A DNA stretch of 64,000 nt, taken from Burkholderiales bacterium. Lineage in GTDB: Bacteria; Pseudomonadota; Gammaproteobacteria; Burkholderiales; Burkholderiaceae_C. The translations under genes were made by a program, and so were the position numbers. The stretch covers positions 38,946-102,945 of the forward strand of contig JAKFVA010000006.1 of the NCBI GenBank assembly GCA_021732385.1. The letters are read 5' to 3'. Below the pieces are notes generated by a model. That model saw only the letters and a program-made list of their open reading frames with translations. It was not told the origin of the DNA and made no database searches. Of this stretch, positions 31,385-40,988 are shown one piece after another; position 1 is the first letter of the stretch, and the number at the start of each line of letters is the position of its first letter.

Positions 31385-31678
31385 ATTGCGTATTCGTCAC
31401 TGTGGATATTCTTGCTTTACTGTGGCATGGCATCATAACTTATCAAGAATTTATCCACATATTTAAAACGGCAACGCAAGGGCGCAAAACCCAAGTCGGC
31501 ACGGCAAAAATTGCCTGATTCGCCAAAGTTTGTGATAATCATGGGCTCGATTCAGAGGCATGTCTGGCATTGGTCTGTGGCGCTGCAGTGGGTTTTCGCT
31601 AGAAAAAGCGAGGCCAATTGAAAATGCTGCGCGTCCTGACACTCTGACACTCCACCAAACAAGCCCAAAGGACTCCCC
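31385..31678. other. probable replication origin (oriC) between dnaA and rpmH
   Basis: Gap between divergent dnaA and rpmH. It holds a perfect DnaA box TTATCCACA at 31451-31459 and a near box TGTGGATAT at 31401-31409, in an AT-rich stretch. All flanking genes are transcribed outward. A likely rpmH promoter (TTGCCT ... TGATAAT, ~31512-31540) also lies here. Few boxes are seen, so the exact limits are not set; the dnaA-dnaN gap is an alternative or additional part. Confidence 0.6.
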
Positions 31679-31813
31679 ATGAAACGCACCTATCAACCAT
31701 CTAAAACCCGCCGCGCGCGCACCCATGGCTTTCTGGTTCGCATGAAAACCCGTGCTGGCCGCGCCATCATCAATGCCCGCCGCGCCAAAGGCCGCAAGCG
31801 TCTGGCAGTCTGA
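31679..31813 (+). CDS. rpmH: 50S ribosomal protein L34
   Basis: 44 residues, the standard L34 beginning [20 protein letters not shown] and ending in the basic [10 protein letters not shown]. Found in the universal rpmH-rnpA-yidD-yidC-mnmE order to the right of the origin. Confidence 0.98.
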   Translation: MKRTYQPSKTRRARTHGFLVRMKTRAGRAIINARRAKGRKRLAV

Positions 31814-31846
31814 TCTTTGCTGTTGTCCGCTACAAACGCAAGCCGA

Positions 31847-32239
31847 GTGCAGCGTATCAAAACGCGGGCGCAGTTTCAGGCGGTCTTGGCGGGCGACACC
31901 GTGTCTCGCGTGCCGCACTTTGCATTGCATCGCCTGGCCACGCCTGTGGACGAAGCCCTGTTTGTGTCTGCAAGCCTGTACTTGGGCGCGCTCTTGCCCA
32001 AGCGCTGGGCCAAGCGCGCGGTGACACGCAATTTGCTACGCCGCCAAATCTACAGCGTCGCCAGCCTACACGCACGGGCGTTGGCTCGCGTGCCTTATGT
32101 GGTTCGTTTGCGCCGTGGTTTTGATGCGGCAGCGTTTGTCAGCGCCTCTTCGGCGCCTCTTCGCCAGGCCGTGCGCGCCGAACTGGTGCAATTGTTTGGC
32201 CATGTCCAGCCTATGAAGGCGCTACCGCGCGAGGCATGA
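31847..32239 (+). CDS. rnpA: ribonuclease P protein component
   Basis: Protein subunit of RNase P, which trims tRNA 5' ends. From the GTG at 31847 it has 130 residues and begins VQRIKTRAQFQAVLAG, the usual betaproteobacterial start; an in-frame TTG at 31817 would add 10 residues. The conserved RNR-like motif is KRWAKRAVTRNLLRRQIY (~50-68). Overlaps yidD by ATGA. Start assignment is uncertain because neither candidate has a clear ribosome-binding site. Confidence 0.92.
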   Translation: MQRIKTRAQFQAVLAGDTVSRVPHFALHRLATPVDEALFVSASLYLGALLPKRWAKRAVTRNLLRRQIYSVASLHARALARVPYVVRLRRGFDAAAFVSASSAPLRQAVRAELVQLFGHVQPMKALPREA

Positions 32240-32520
32240 TGAAGGTGCTGTTGATTGCCCTTGTGCAAGCTTACCGGCTGCTGCTTAGCCCTTGGCTGGG
32301 CAGCGCCTGCCGCTTTACCCCCAGTTGCTCGGCCTATGCGCTGGGTTGTCTACAGCAACATGGTGCGGCAGCGGGCAGCTACCTCACGCTTCGGCGGCTG
32401 GTGCGCTGTCACCCTTGGTGCCAGGGCGGGCACGATCCGGTTCCTGGCTCAAAGCCAGCTTTGTTTAATTCCTTGCTTTCATCGATTCCGCCAGCGCGCG
32501 TACCAAAGAAATTCTCATGA
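32236..32520 (+). CDS. yidD: membrane protein insertion efficiency factor YidD
   Basis: 94 residues. The family core is visible: YRLLLSPWLGSACRFTPSCSAYAL and RLVRCHPWCQGGHDPVP, with conserved cysteines. An N-terminal amphipathic helix anchors it to the inner membrane, where it helps YidC-dependent insertion. Both ends overlap neighbours by ATGA, so rnpA-yidD-yidC is translationally coupled. Confidence 0.95.
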   Translation: MMKVLLIALVQAYRLLLSPWLGSACRFTPSCSAYALGCLQQHGAAAGSYLTLRRLVRCHPWCQGGHDPVPGSKPALFNSLLSSIPPARVPKKFS

Positions 32521-34253
32521 ACGATATCCGCCGCACAATTTTGTGGGTTATTTTTGGCTTTTCCATGGTTTTGTTGTGGGACCAATGGCAGGTACACAAC
32601 GGGCAGAAAGCGACTTTTTTCCCTTCGCCATCCAGCGCGGCAAAGCGTGTTGATGCTGTAGCGCAATCGGATGGCGTCAACCAGGGCGCAAGCGGCGCAG
32701 CAGCGAATAACACCGCCATACCCACGCCATCGGCACAGGGCGCAGGGGCAGTTCCGCCGCTGCCAGCCACTGCGGCGGCAGCTTCGCAGCCGCCGACGGA
32801 TGTCGTGAAAGCTGCAGGAGCCAATGCAGGTGAGCGTTTTGTAGTGGCGACCAATGTGCTGCGTGTAACTTTTGACACTGCAGGCGGGTCGCTGGTTAAA
32901 GCAGAAATGCTGGCGCATGCCGACATGGAAAACAAAACCCGCAGCTTTGTGTTGTTTGACGACAGCACCGACCGCCTGTATATGGCGCAGACCGGATTGA
33001 TTGGCGCAGGCGCGCAATACCCCAACCACAAAACCGTAATGGTAGCCAGCGGCGCACGTGTTTTGCCTGACGGCACAGACGCCCTTGACATACGTTTTGA
33101 GTCGCCATTGCTAGACGGCATCAGGCTGGTCAAAACCTACACATTCAAGCGTAGCCTGTACGACATTGACGTGAAGCACGAGATCATTAATAACGGCACG
33201 CAGGTGGCCTCGCCTCAGTTGTATCTGCAATTGATACGCGACGGCAACAAACCACCCGGTGAATCGGCTTTTTATTCCACCTTCACGGGCCCTGCGGTCT
33301 ATACCGACGCGAAAAAATACGAGAAGGTCGAGTTCAGCGACATCGAAAAAGGCAGAGCGGAGTTTGAGAAAAAAGCCAACGATGGTTATATCGCCATCGT
33401 GCAGCACTACTTTGCCAGCGCCTGGCTGCTGGCCAATGGCATCCAGCGCGACTTTTTCATGCGCAAAGTCAATGCCAACCTCTATGCCGCCGGCATGATT
33501 ACCCCGGCGGGCGACTTGGCCCCCGGCCAAAGCAAAACGATCGAGGCGCGCCTGTACGCCGGCCCGCAGATCGAGAAAACCCTGGAGACGCTGGCGCCTG
33601 GTTTTGAGCTCGTCAAAGACTATGGCTGGCTGACCATCCTGGCCAAGCCGCTTTACTGGCTGCTCGACAAGGTGCAGGGCTATGTGGGCAATTGGGGCTG
33701 GTCGATTGTGGCGCTGGTGGTTTTGCTCAAGGCCGCGTTTTATTGGCTCAATGCCCAGGCGTACCGCAGCATGGCCAAGATGAAGGGCATCAATCCGCGG
33801 GTGATGGAAATGCGCGAGCGCCTGAAAGACAAGCCGCAAGAAATGCAGCAGGAAATGATGCGCATCTACAAAGAAGAAAAAGTCAATCCGCTGGGCGGCT
33901 GCTTTCCCATCCTGATTCAAATCCCCGTGTTTATTGCGCTGTACTGGGTGCTGCTGTCCAGCGTGGAGATGCGCAATGCGCCCTGGATTTTATGGATCAA
34001 GGATCTGTCCTCCCCAGACCCCTACTTTTTGTTGCCGTTGCTAATGGCGGCCACCACGATGTTCCAAACGTGGCTTAACCCGAGGCCACCAGACCCCATG
34101 CAGGCCAAGCTGATGTGGTACATGCCACTCATCTTCAGCGTGATGTTTTTCTTCTTCCCCGCCGGTCTGGTGCTGTATTGGCTGACCAACAACATTCTGT
34201 CGATTGCGCAGCAATGGGTCATTAACAAGCAGATGGGCGTGCTGGGCAAATAA
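32517..34253 (+). CDS. yidC: membrane protein insertase YidC
   Basis: Inner-membrane insertase, 578 residues, the long Gram-negative form. The first membrane helix is at ~7-22 ([14 protein letters not shown]), then an Ala/Gly/Pro-rich linker and the periplasmic domain (~100-350). The catalytic 60-kDa membrane domain (~370-565) includes [21 protein letters not shown] (cytoplasmic hairpin) and the conserved [20 protein letters not shown]. Overlaps yidD by ATGA. Confidence 0.97.
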   Translation: MNDIRRTILWVIFGFSMVLLWDQWQVHNGQKATFFPSPSSAAKRVDAVAQSDGVNQGASGAAANNTAIPTPSAQGAGAVPPLPATAAAASQPPTDVVKAAGANAGERFVVATNVLRVTFDTAGGSLVKAEMLAHADMENKTRSFVLFDDSTDRLYMAQTGLIGAGAQYPNHKTVMVASGARVLPDGTDALDIRFESPLLDGIRLVKTYTFKRSLYDIDVKHEIINNGTQVASPQLYLQLIRDGNKPPGESAFYSTFTGPAVYTDAKKYEKVEFSDIEKGRAEFEKKANDGYIAIVQHYFASAWLLANGIQRDFFMRKVNANLYAAGMITPAGDLAPGQSKTIEARLYAGPQIEKTLETLAPGFELVKDYGWLTILAKPLYWLLDKVQGYVGNWGWSIVALVVLLKAAFYWLNAQAYRSMAKMKGINPRVMEMRERLKDKPQEMQQEMMRIYKEEKVNPLGGCFPILIQIPVFIALYWVLLSSVEMRNAPWILWIKDLSSPDPYFLLPLLMAATTMFQTWLNPRPPDPMQAKLMWYMPLIFSVMFFFFPAGLVLYWLTNNILSIAQQWVINKQMGVLGK

Positions 34254-34278
34254 ACGCCCAAGGCCCAACGCGCAAGCC

Positions 34279-35673
34279 ATGCACGAGCGCAGCGCTGCCA
34301 TTGCCGCCATTGCCACCGCGCCAGGGCGTGGCGCGGTGGGCATTGTCCGAGTTTCGGGCGGCGAAATTTCAGCCGTGGTACAGGGCCTGTGTGGCCGTCA
34401 GCTGAAACCCCGCGAGGCCACCTATTTGGCCTTTTTGGATGCCGCAAGCCAGCCCATAGACCACGGCTTGGCGATTTACTTTCCCGCCCCCCACTCATTC
34501 ACTGGCGAGCATGTGCTGGAGCTACAAGCACATGGCGGGCCGGTGGTTTTGCAGTTGCTGCTGGCGCGTTGCCTGGAGGCCGGTGCCGCTGGTGGTAGCG
34601 CGGCCAGCCCGGTGCGGCTGGCGCGGCCGGGTGAATTTACCGAGCGCGCCTACCTTAACAACAAGCTTGATCTGGCCCAGGCCGAGGCCGTGGCTGACCT
34701 GATTGACGCCAGCACAGAAGCCGCGGCCCGCTCGGCTACCCGCGCAATGGCGGGGGTTTTCTCTGCGGAGGTGCAGCTGCTGCGCGAACGACTGATTGAG
34801 GTGCGCATGCTGGTTGAGGCGTACCTGGATTTTCCAGAAGAAGGCTTGGGCGCTTTGCAGCGCCAACCGATTGTTGACCGGCTGGCGCAGGCCAGCAGTG
34901 CCTTGGCCACCCTGCGCCAGCGTACCCAGCAAGGCGCATTGCTGCGCGAGGGCATCAAGGTGGTGCTGGCGGGGCAGCCCAACGTGGGCAAAAGCTCCCT
35001 GCTAAATGCATTGGCTGGGGCTGAACTGGCTATCGTCAGCCCGATTGCGGGCACCACGCGCGACAAAGTGGCGCAATCCATTCAAATTGAGGGCGTGCCA
35101 GTGCATGTGGTGGACACCGCCGGGTTGCGCCCGGCGCACGAATCGGGCGATGAGATTGAAAAAATCGGCATGGCGCGCGCCTGGGGCGAGGTGCAAAGCG
35201 CCGATGTGGTGATTTTTCTGCGCGACGCGAGCCGCCAGCAGCAGCCCGACTACAGCGCTGAAGACGCCCGCTTAGAGGGCGAACTGGCCCAAAAAGCGGG
35301 CAAAAGCGTGCCCGTACTATCGGTTTGGAATAAAACAGACCTTGCCGAGCCCGCCGCCATAACAGGTATCCATCTGTCTGCTAAAACCGGCGTTGGCCTG
35401 GCGCAGCTGCGCCAGCGCTTGCTGCACCTGGCAGGCTGGGAGGCCGAGCGCGAAGATGCTTTTATTGCCCGCAGCCGCCATGTACAAGCGCTGGCGCTGA
35501 CCCAGCAGCACTTGCAAGCCGCATGGGTTTACGGCGAGGGATTGCCTGATGCCATGGAGCTATTGGCCGAAGAATTGCGCCTGGCGCACAACGCGCTGGG
35601 CGAAATTACCGGCGCATTCAGCGCCGATGAATTGCTGGGCGTGATTTTTTCCCGGTTTTGCATAGGCAAATAA
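34279..35673 (+). CDS. mnmE: tRNA uridine-5-carboxymethylaminomethyl GTPase MnmE
   Basis: GTPase partner of MnmG, 464 residues. N-terminal tetrahydrofolate-binding domain (~1-120), then G motifs: G1 [11 protein letters not shown] (~233), G2/G3 GTTRDKV and DTAGLR, G4 NKTD (~351), and the invariant C-terminal FCIGK whose cysteine acts in modification. ATG at 34279 starts the conserved region [25 protein letters not shown]; the open frame upstream overlaps yidC and is discarded. Confidence 0.96.
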   Translation: MHERSAAIAAIATAPGRGAVGIVRVSGGEISAVVQGLCGRQLKPREATYLAFLDAASQPIDHGLAIYFPAPHSFTGEHVLELQAHGGPVVLQLLLARCLEAGAAGGSAASPVRLARPGEFTERAYLNNKLDLAQAEAVADLIDASTEAAARSATRAMAGVFSAEVQLLRERLIEVRMLVEAYLDFPEEGLGALQRQPIVDRLAQASSALATLRQRTQQGALLREGIKVVLAGQPNVGKSSLLNALAGAELAIVSPIAGTTRDKVAQSIQIEGVPVHVVDTAGLRPAHESGDEIEKIGMARAWGEVQSADVVIFLRDASRQQQPDYSAEDARLEGELAQKAGKSVPVLSVWNKTDLAEPAAITGIHLSAKTGVGLAQLRQRLLHLAGWEAEREDAFIARSRHVQALALTQQHLQAAWVYGEGLPDAMELLAEELRLAHNALGEITGAFSADELLGVIFSRFCIGK

Positions 35674-35712
35674 GATTAGTCATACCATCCCGACGCGCTG
35701 AAATCAGTTGAT

Positions 35713-35752
35713 TGCTATAAAAAGCATAGTATAAATAGATAGCGCTACCCGC
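35713..35752. repeat. 40-base dispersed repeat, single copy
   Basis: Reads TGCTATAAAAAGCATAGTAT ... TAGCGCTACCCGC, the reverse orientation of the copy at 7449. It lies in the 251-base gap after mnmE; the rest of that gap (to 35924) resembles the inner part of the paired copies (TTTGATACTTCAAAAA) and has no gene. No second end was found here, so it looks like a half element. Confidence 0.7.
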
Positions 35753-35924
35753 ACGTCCTGTCTACGTAAAGTACGTATTTGATACTTCAAAAAAGCCTGT
35801 AAAAGCCAATTTTCAGCACTTTTTGCGTTTTACGGCAGCGCAGCCGCCCTTAGCGGCACAAACAGCCCGTGTATCAGGTGTAAGCGGGCGTTAGAAGGCC
35901 TTGTGATAAAGGGGGCTGACCGCT

Positions 35925-36428
35925 ATGGTTGGCTACATGAATGCACCTTTGCCTCAAACACTCAAATTCGAAGTCAGCGGCTTGGCCAGCGTCATCGCCG
36001 ACAGCAACGCTTACGACGCCCTGTGCTGCAAGCTCAGTCCAACCCAATGGGACGTGTTGGGCAGCTTTATCCAACCATTTGCCGCTTTGCAGGGTCAGGT
36101 AGTTATTGAGCAGGGCGGCAAAGACCGCAGCCTTTATTTTGTCGAGTCTGGTCAGTTGAGCGTGCATTACCAAGACGAGAAAGGCCGCGTCAGGCTGGCC
36201 CTGGTGGGCGTTGGCTCCGTGGTCGGCGAAGGCGCTTTTTTCTCACACTTGCCACGCAACGCCACGGTGCAGGCGGCGGGCAACTGCAAACTTTGGTGCC
36301 TGACCCCCACCCGCTTTACCGAGTTGTCCAATCGCCACCCTGCCTTGGCACTTGAGCTGAGCATGGCGCTGGGCAGTGTGTTGGCCAAGCGCCTGGTTAA
36401 CCGACCCAAACGGGTAGCGATTACGTAA
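35925..36428 (+). CDS. cyclic nucleotide-binding domain protein (Crp/Fnr-like sensor without HTH)
   Basis: 167 residues made almost wholly of one cyclic-nucleotide-binding beta-roll (~45-150): VVIEQGGKDRSLYFVESGQLSVHYQDEKGRVRLALVGVGSVVGEGAFF matches the family turn and phosphate cassette region, although the canonical RSA phosphate-cassette arginine is replaced (PRNATVQA). No C-terminal helix-turn-helix follows, so it cannot bind DNA as Crp does. Possibly a regulatory subunit working on a partner protein. Start at 35925 or the ATG four codons later. Confidence 0.78.
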   Translation: MVGYMNAPLPQTLKFEVSGLASVIADSNAYDALCCKLSPTQWDVLGSFIQPFAALQGQVVIEQGGKDRSLYFVESGQLSVHYQDEKGRVRLALVGVGSVVGEGAFFSHLPRNATVQAAGNCKLWCLTPTRFTELSNRHPALALELSMALGSVLAKRLVNRPKRVAIT

Positions 36429-36430
36429 CA

Positions 36431-36446
36431 GCGCGGTTAACCGCGC
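36431..36446. repeat. perfect 16-base palindrome GCGCGGTTAACCGCGC
   Basis: Sits two bases after the stop of the cyclic-nucleotide-binding gene. In RNA it forms a GC-rich hairpin but has no T run after it, so at best it is a 3'-end stabiliser or a weak terminator. Confidence 0.45.
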
Positions 36447-36581
36447 AATACCGGCACGAAACACTCGAAAATGCCTCAAATTCGGGATTTCCCGTGTCGT
36501 GCAATCCTGCCGCCGCACTAGCAAACTATTACACTTGCGCACACATTGTGCAGCTTTTGCACGCATCCTTGAAAGCGTCCT

Positions 36582-37325
36582 ATGGCACTGTTTGACTGGA
36601 TAGGTGGCAAAAAAAGTCCACGCGCAGCGCCTGTGACGGAAAGCTCAGGCCTGGCTCGCATGGAGTCCACCCGGCCTGTCAAGTCGGTCAGGGACGGGGG
36701 TAAACCGGTATCGCCCGCACAGCACGCCGCCAACCGCAAATCCGAGCGCATGGCACGGCGCGAGTTGCTGTATGTGGTGGTGCGTGAGGCCATGATGCGC
36801 GTGGGCGTTTTGTCGTCCAGTTACAAGTTCAAGGTGCTGTCTCTGGACGCACGCGGCCGGCAGTTTTTGGTGATGATGGATGTCTCACTGGAATTTGGCA
36901 ACGACGCCGCCCGCCTGTCGGAAATCGAAGCCCTGATTGCTCAGGGGGCCAAGGCACGGCATGACATTTTGGTCACGGCGGTTTACTGGCGGATCAATGA
37001 ATATGTGGCGGTTGGCGCGCCGCAAAAAGCCAATTTGGCCGCGCTTAACAAGCTCGCCGCAGCTTCTGGCGCCGCGCCGCGCCCAACGCGCACAACCCGC
37101 CCCGCCCCACTGGTGCCGTCTAATCAGCACGACCCGATTGACGACAGCGAGGTTGCCGCATTCAAGCGTGCCCTGGCCAGCGGCATGAGCGCGCCAGATT
37201 CGGCGGCGGCTGCCGAAAAACCCGGTAAAAGCTACGCGCTGCTAAACGGCTATGAAGACACGGAAATGGCTGAAGACGACGACCCGCAAGCGCTCAGCGG
37301 GACCCAGTACGGCGGCCTGAATTAA
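36582..37325 (+). CDS. conserved-looking hypothetical protein
   Basis: 247 residues. The middle (~60-150) is globular: ERMARRELLYVVVREAMMRVGVLSSSYKFKVLSLDARGRQFLVMMD has a compact alpha/beta pattern; both ends are low-complexity (Ser/Pro/Ala-rich) and the C-terminus is acidic (EDTEMAEDDDPQ). No signal peptide or membrane segment. Function not recognised. Monocistronic between the cyclic-nucleotide-binding protein and the convergent antiporter gene. Confidence 0.65.
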   Translation: MALFDWIGGKKSPRAAPVTESSGLARMESTRPVKSVRDGGKPVSPAQHAANRKSERMARRELLYVVVREAMMRVGVLSSSYKFKVLSLDARGRQFLVMMDVSLEFGNDAARLSEIEALIAQGAKARHDILVTAVYWRINEYVAVGAPQKANLAALNKLAAASGAAPRPTRTTRPAPLVPSNQHDPIDDSEVAAFKRALASGMSAPDSAAAAEKPGKSYALLNGYEDTEMAEDDDPQALSGTQYGGLN

Positions 37326-37358
37326 GCGATTGGTTGCGCGCACGGCCTGGCTGGCTCG

Positions 37359-39344
37359 TCAGCCGTGCAAGAGCCTGTCTTGCACGCGCTCCAAAGCAGA
37401 GGGTTTGCCTGACAACACCAGTGTGTCGCCTTCTTGCAATTTCAGATCCCCTGCGGGCTTGAGCACCTGACCGTTGTTGCGTCTCAAATTCACAATACGG
37501 GTGCCACTGGCATGCAATGTCAGCTGATCGAGCGTTTTGCCCAGTGATTTAGCCCCTGGCGTCAGGCTGACGCTGGACAAACGCTCGTGCTCGTGCTCGT
37601 CAACGCCGTCATCATCAACGCCGTGAAAATAACCGCGCAACAGGTTGTAGCGGGCATCGCGCTGCTCTTGAACACGGCGAATCACGCGCCGCATCGGCAC
37701 ACCGACCAGCGCCAGCGCATGGCTGGCCAGCATCAGAGAGCCCTCAATGGCGTCCGGCACGACTTCGGTTGCGCCAGCATGCCGAAGCCGCTCCAGGTCG
37801 TGGTCGTCTTGTGTGCGCACAATGACTGGCACGTGCGGGGCATGAGCCTGGGTATTGGCCAGCACTTTGAGGGCGCTATTGATGTCAAGGTAGGTCACGA
37901 CTACCGCGCTGGCGCGCACCAACCCAGCAGCCATTAGCGACTGCAAACGCACAGCATCGCCGTACACCACAGAATCGCCAGCAGCAGCAGCCTGGCGCAC
38001 CCGATCGGGGTCCAAGTCGAGTGCCATATAGGGGATGTCTTCGCTCTCGAGCATGCGTGCCAGATTTTGGCCGCAACGGCCATAGCCACAAATAATGACG
38101 TGTTGATTAACGTTAATGGACTTGCGCGCAATGCTGGTCATTTGCAATGATTGCTGCAACCACTCGTTTTGCACTAGTTTCATTACCAGCGTATTGCTGT
38201 ACATGATCATGAAAGGTGCGAGCAGCATAGAAAGCACCATGCTGGCCAAGATGGGGTTGAGTAATTGCAGCGGCACCAAGGCGTTGTCAGCGGCCAGCGT
38301 GAGCAGCACAAAACCGAACTCGCCCGCTTGCGCCAAATACAAGCCGGTGCGCAGCGAAACGCCAGCCGTGGCGCCCAGCAACCTGGCCAAAACCGTGACC
38401 AGCAGCAGCTTGAACAGCACCGGCAGCGTCACCAGCAGCAGCACCAGCGGCCAGCGCTCAAACACCAAGCGCCAATCCAGCATCATGCCAATAGTGATGA
38501 AAAACAAACCAAGCAGTACATCGTGAAAAGGCCGGATATCTTGCTCAACCTGGTGTTTGTATTCAGTCTCCGAAATCAGCATGCCAGCAATAAAGGCCCC
38601 AAGTGCCAGACTCAGCCCAGCCAGCTCTGTTAACCAGGCCAGCCCCAGGGTAATCAGCAGCAGATTGAGTACAAAAAGCTCTTCGCTCTTGCGGCGCGCC
38701 ACCAAAGTCAACCACCAGCGCATGACGCGCTGGCCACCGGTCAACAACAGCGTAATCAATACCGCGGCTTTTAATGCGGCCAGCGCTAAAGCCATAAAGA
38801 GCGCCTCGCCGCTAGCGCCCAGCGCGGGAATAAGCACGAGCAGCGGCACAACGGCCAAATCTTGAAAAAGCAGCACGCCCATTACGCGTTTGCCATGCTC
38901 TGCCTCAATCTCCAGCCGCTCGGTCATCAGTTTGACCAAAATAGCCGTGCTGCTCATGGCCAGCGCACCCGAGAGTGCCAGCGCTGTTTGCCAATTCACC
39001 GAGAGTATGTTGGGCAACGCAGCGCTCAGGCCCAGTACTGCCAGTGTTGCAATCAACATGGTCAGCACCACCTGGCACAAGCCCAAGCCAAACACATGGC
39101 GGCGCATGGCGCGCAGCTTGGGCAGATTGAATTCCAGGCCAATTACGAACATCAGGAAAACCACGCCAAACTCAGCGAGATGGCGAATAGCTGACGAGTT
39201 TTGTGCCAGGGCCAGCGCATTGGGGCCTATCACGACCCCCACGGCAAGATAGCCCAGCATGGGCGGAACACGGATGACACGGCAGAGCACCACGCCTACA
39301 ACGGCGGCAAAAAGATAAAGTAGGGCAAGTTCCAGCGAGCTCAT
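37359..39344 (-). CDS. monovalent cation:proton antiporter-2 (Kef type) with RCK domains
   Basis: 661 residues, KefB/KefC-like. The N-terminal ~385 residues are membrane-embedded (CPA2 Na+/H+ exchanger fold, e.g. AILVKLMTERLEIEAEHGKRVMGVLLFQDLAVVPLLVL). The RCK-N/TrkA-N domain begins VIICGYGRCGQNLARML (~415), a nucleotide-binding Rossmann motif, and a TrkA-C domain occupies ~575-655. Exports K+ in exchange for H+, usually gated by a ligand of the RCK domain. Whether it is glutathione-gated KefB/C or another CPA2 member cannot be told. Confidence 0.9.
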   Translation of the reverse strand: MSSLELALLYLFAAVVGVVLCRVIRVPPMLGYLAVGVVIGPNALALAQNSSAIRHLAEFGVVFLMFVIGLEFNLPKLRAMRRHVFGLGLCQVVLTMLIATLAVLGLSAALPNILSVNWQTALALSGALAMSSTAILVKLMTERLEIEAEHGKRVMGVLLFQDLAVVPLLVLIPALGASGEALFMALALAALKAAVLITLLLTGGQRVMRWWLTLVARRKSEELFVLNLLLITLGLAWLTELAGLSLALGAFIAGMLISETEYKHQVEQDIRPFHDVLLGLFFITIGMMLDWRLVFERWPLVLLLVTLPVLFKLLLVTVLARLLGATAGVSLRTGLYLAQAGEFGFVLLTLAADNALVPLQLLNPILASMVLSMLLAPFMIMYSNTLVMKLVQNEWLQQSLQMTSIARKSINVNQHVIICGYGRCGQNLARMLESEDIPYMALDLDPDRVRQAAAAGDSVVYGDAVRLQSLMAAGLVRASAVVVTYLDINSALKVLANTQAHAPHVPVIVRTQDDHDLERLRHAGATEVVPDAIEGSLMLASHALALVGVPMRRVIRRVQEQRDARYNLLRGYFHGVDDDGVDEHEHERLSSVSLTPGAKSLGKTLDQLTLHASGTRIVNLRRNNGQVLKPAGDLKLQEGDTLVLSGKPSALERVQDRLLHG

Positions 39345-39439
39345 GCGCCAATACTAGCAAGTCGCGTGCAGACTACTGCTACAAATTGCGAATGTAGCAG
39401 TACACCCGCAGACAATGGACGCATCGATAGAATGAACGG

Positions 39440-40441
39440 ATGAGTCTGCAATTTGGTCGTGGCCAGCATTTTGATGGGCAGCAAGCGCTGCGCTTGGCAA
39501 AACAGACATTTGACATTGAAGCCGACGCCATCCTGGGGCTAAAGCAGCGCCTGGACGCTGAATTTGCGCGGGCTGTTGAGATGATGCTGGCGGTGCGCGG
39601 GCGTGTGGTGGTGATGGGCATGGGCAAAAGTGGGCACATCGGCCGCAAGATTGCCGCCACCCTGGCATCGACCGGAACCCCCGCCTTGTTTGTTCACCCG
39701 GCAGAGGCCAGCCATGGCGACCTGGGCATGATCCAACCCGACGACTTGGTACTGGCTATTTCCAACAGCGGCGAGTCCGAAGAATTGATGGTGATCCTGC
39801 CGGTGCTCAAGCGCCTGGGAACGCCGCTTGTGGCAATTACGGGCAATCTCGAATCGGCCTTGGCTCAGCACGCGCAAGTGCGGCTGGACGCCAGCGTGGC
39901 AAAAGAAGCCTGCCCATTAAATCTGGCACCGACGGCCAGCACCACCGCACAGTTAGCGATGGGCGATGCGTTGGCCGTAGCATTGCTGGACGCGCGTGGC
40001 TTTAGAGCCGAGGACTTTGCCCGCTCCCACCCCGGCGGTGCCCTGGGACGAAAGCTGCTGACGCATGTCAGCGATGTCATGCGCTCGGGCGATAGCGTGC
40101 CTTGTGTCCATTTAGATACCGGATTTTTTGACCTGATGCGTGAGATGGGTGCCAAAGGCCTGGGGGCCTCTGCGGTGGTGGATGACACGCGGCAACTCAG
40201 GGGTATTTTTACGGATGGCGATTTACGCCGCCTCATTGAAAAAGGCGTCGACTTGCGGGCGGCAAAAGCCCGTGATGTGATGCACACAAACCCACACACC
40301 ATTGCGGCCGATGCATTGGCTGTAGAAGCGGCAGAGTTGATGGAGCTGCATCAAATCACCAGCGTATTGATCGTTGATGCGCAGGGCCGCCTGATGGGTG
40401 CCATAAACAGCAACGACTTGATGCGCGCCAAAGTGATTTGA
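39440..40441 (+). CDS. kdsD: D-arabinose 5-phosphate isomerase
   Basis: 333 residues, first step of Kdo synthesis (ribulose-5-P to arabinose-5-P). The SIS domain contains VMGMGKSGHIGRKIAATLASTGTPALFVHP (~55-85) and EASHGDLGMI, then two CBS domains fill the C-terminus (~210-330; RGIFTDGDLRRLIEKG). Seven bases ahead of kdsC, so they form one operon. Confidence 0.95.
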   Translation: MSLQFGRGQHFDGQQALRLAKQTFDIEADAILGLKQRLDAEFARAVEMMLAVRGRVVVMGMGKSGHIGRKIAATLASTGTPALFVHPAEASHGDLGMIQPDDLVLAISNSGESEELMVILPVLKRLGTPLVAITGNLESALAQHAQVRLDASVAKEACPLNLAPTASTTAQLAMGDALAVALLDARGFRAEDFARSHPGGALGRKLLTHVSDVMRSGDSVPCVHLDTGFFDLMREMGAKGLGASAVVDDTRQLRGIFTDGDLRRLIEKGVDLRAAKARDVMHTNPHTIAADALAVEAAELMELHQITSVLIVDAQGRLMGAINSNDLMRAKVI

Positions 40442-40448
40442 TGAACCG

Positions 40449-40988
40449 ATGAATACTTTTGCAAAAGAGATACTCAGCAAGGCCGCGCAAGTGCGCGTGG
40501 CGTTTCTTGATGTGGACGGCGTCCTGACTGATGGCGGTCTTTTCATTGACAGCGCCGGTGAAACCATCAAGCGCTTTCACACACTCGATGGTCATGGCTT
40601 GAAGCTGCTGCAACAAGCGGGTATTACCCCGGTGGTAATCAGCGGTAGAGACAGCCCGGCGCTGAGGGCGCGGCTGGCTGCATTGGGCATCTTGAGAGGC
40701 TATTTCGGTATCGAAAACAAGCAACCCATGGCGCAGACAGTTCTGGATGAGATGGGCTACAGCTGGCAGCAGGCGGCGGGAATGGGAGACGACTGGCCTG
40801 ACCTGCCCGTTTTGCTGCGCTGTGGATTTTCCTGTGCACCACCTAACGCCCATGTTGAAGTGCTTTCACGGGTAGATTACGTGACGCAGTGGGCAGGCGG
40901 CGCTGGCGCAACACGCGAATTTTGCGACCTGCTGCTGCACGCTACCGGGCGCTATGAGCAGTTTCTCAATCAGGTGACAAACGTATGA
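40449..40988 (+). CDS. kdsC: 3-deoxy-D-manno-octulosonate 8-phosphate phosphatase
   Basis: 179-residue HAD phosphatase of the KdsC subclass, which lacks a cap domain. Catalytic motif I is FLDVDGVLTDGGL (~18-30), motif II VVISGRDS, and the acidic motif IV GMGDDWPDLPVL. Releases Kdo from Kdo-8-P for lipopolysaccharide. Ends overlapping lptC by ATGA. Confidence 0.95.
   Translation: MNTFAKEILSKAAQVRVAFLDVDGVLTDGGLFIDSAGETIKRFHTLDGHGLKLLQQAGITPVVISGRDSPALRARLAALGILRGYFGIENKQPMAQTVLDEMGYSWQQAAGMGDDWPDLPVLLRCGFSCAPPNAHVEVLSRVDYVTQWAGGAGATREFCDLLLHATGRYEQFLNQVTNV

Noticed and set aside
37339..37369. Inverted repeat GCACGGC/GCCGTGC as terminator between the hypothetical gene and the antiporter
   Set aside because: No T run, and it overlaps the antiporter coding end; probably chance.
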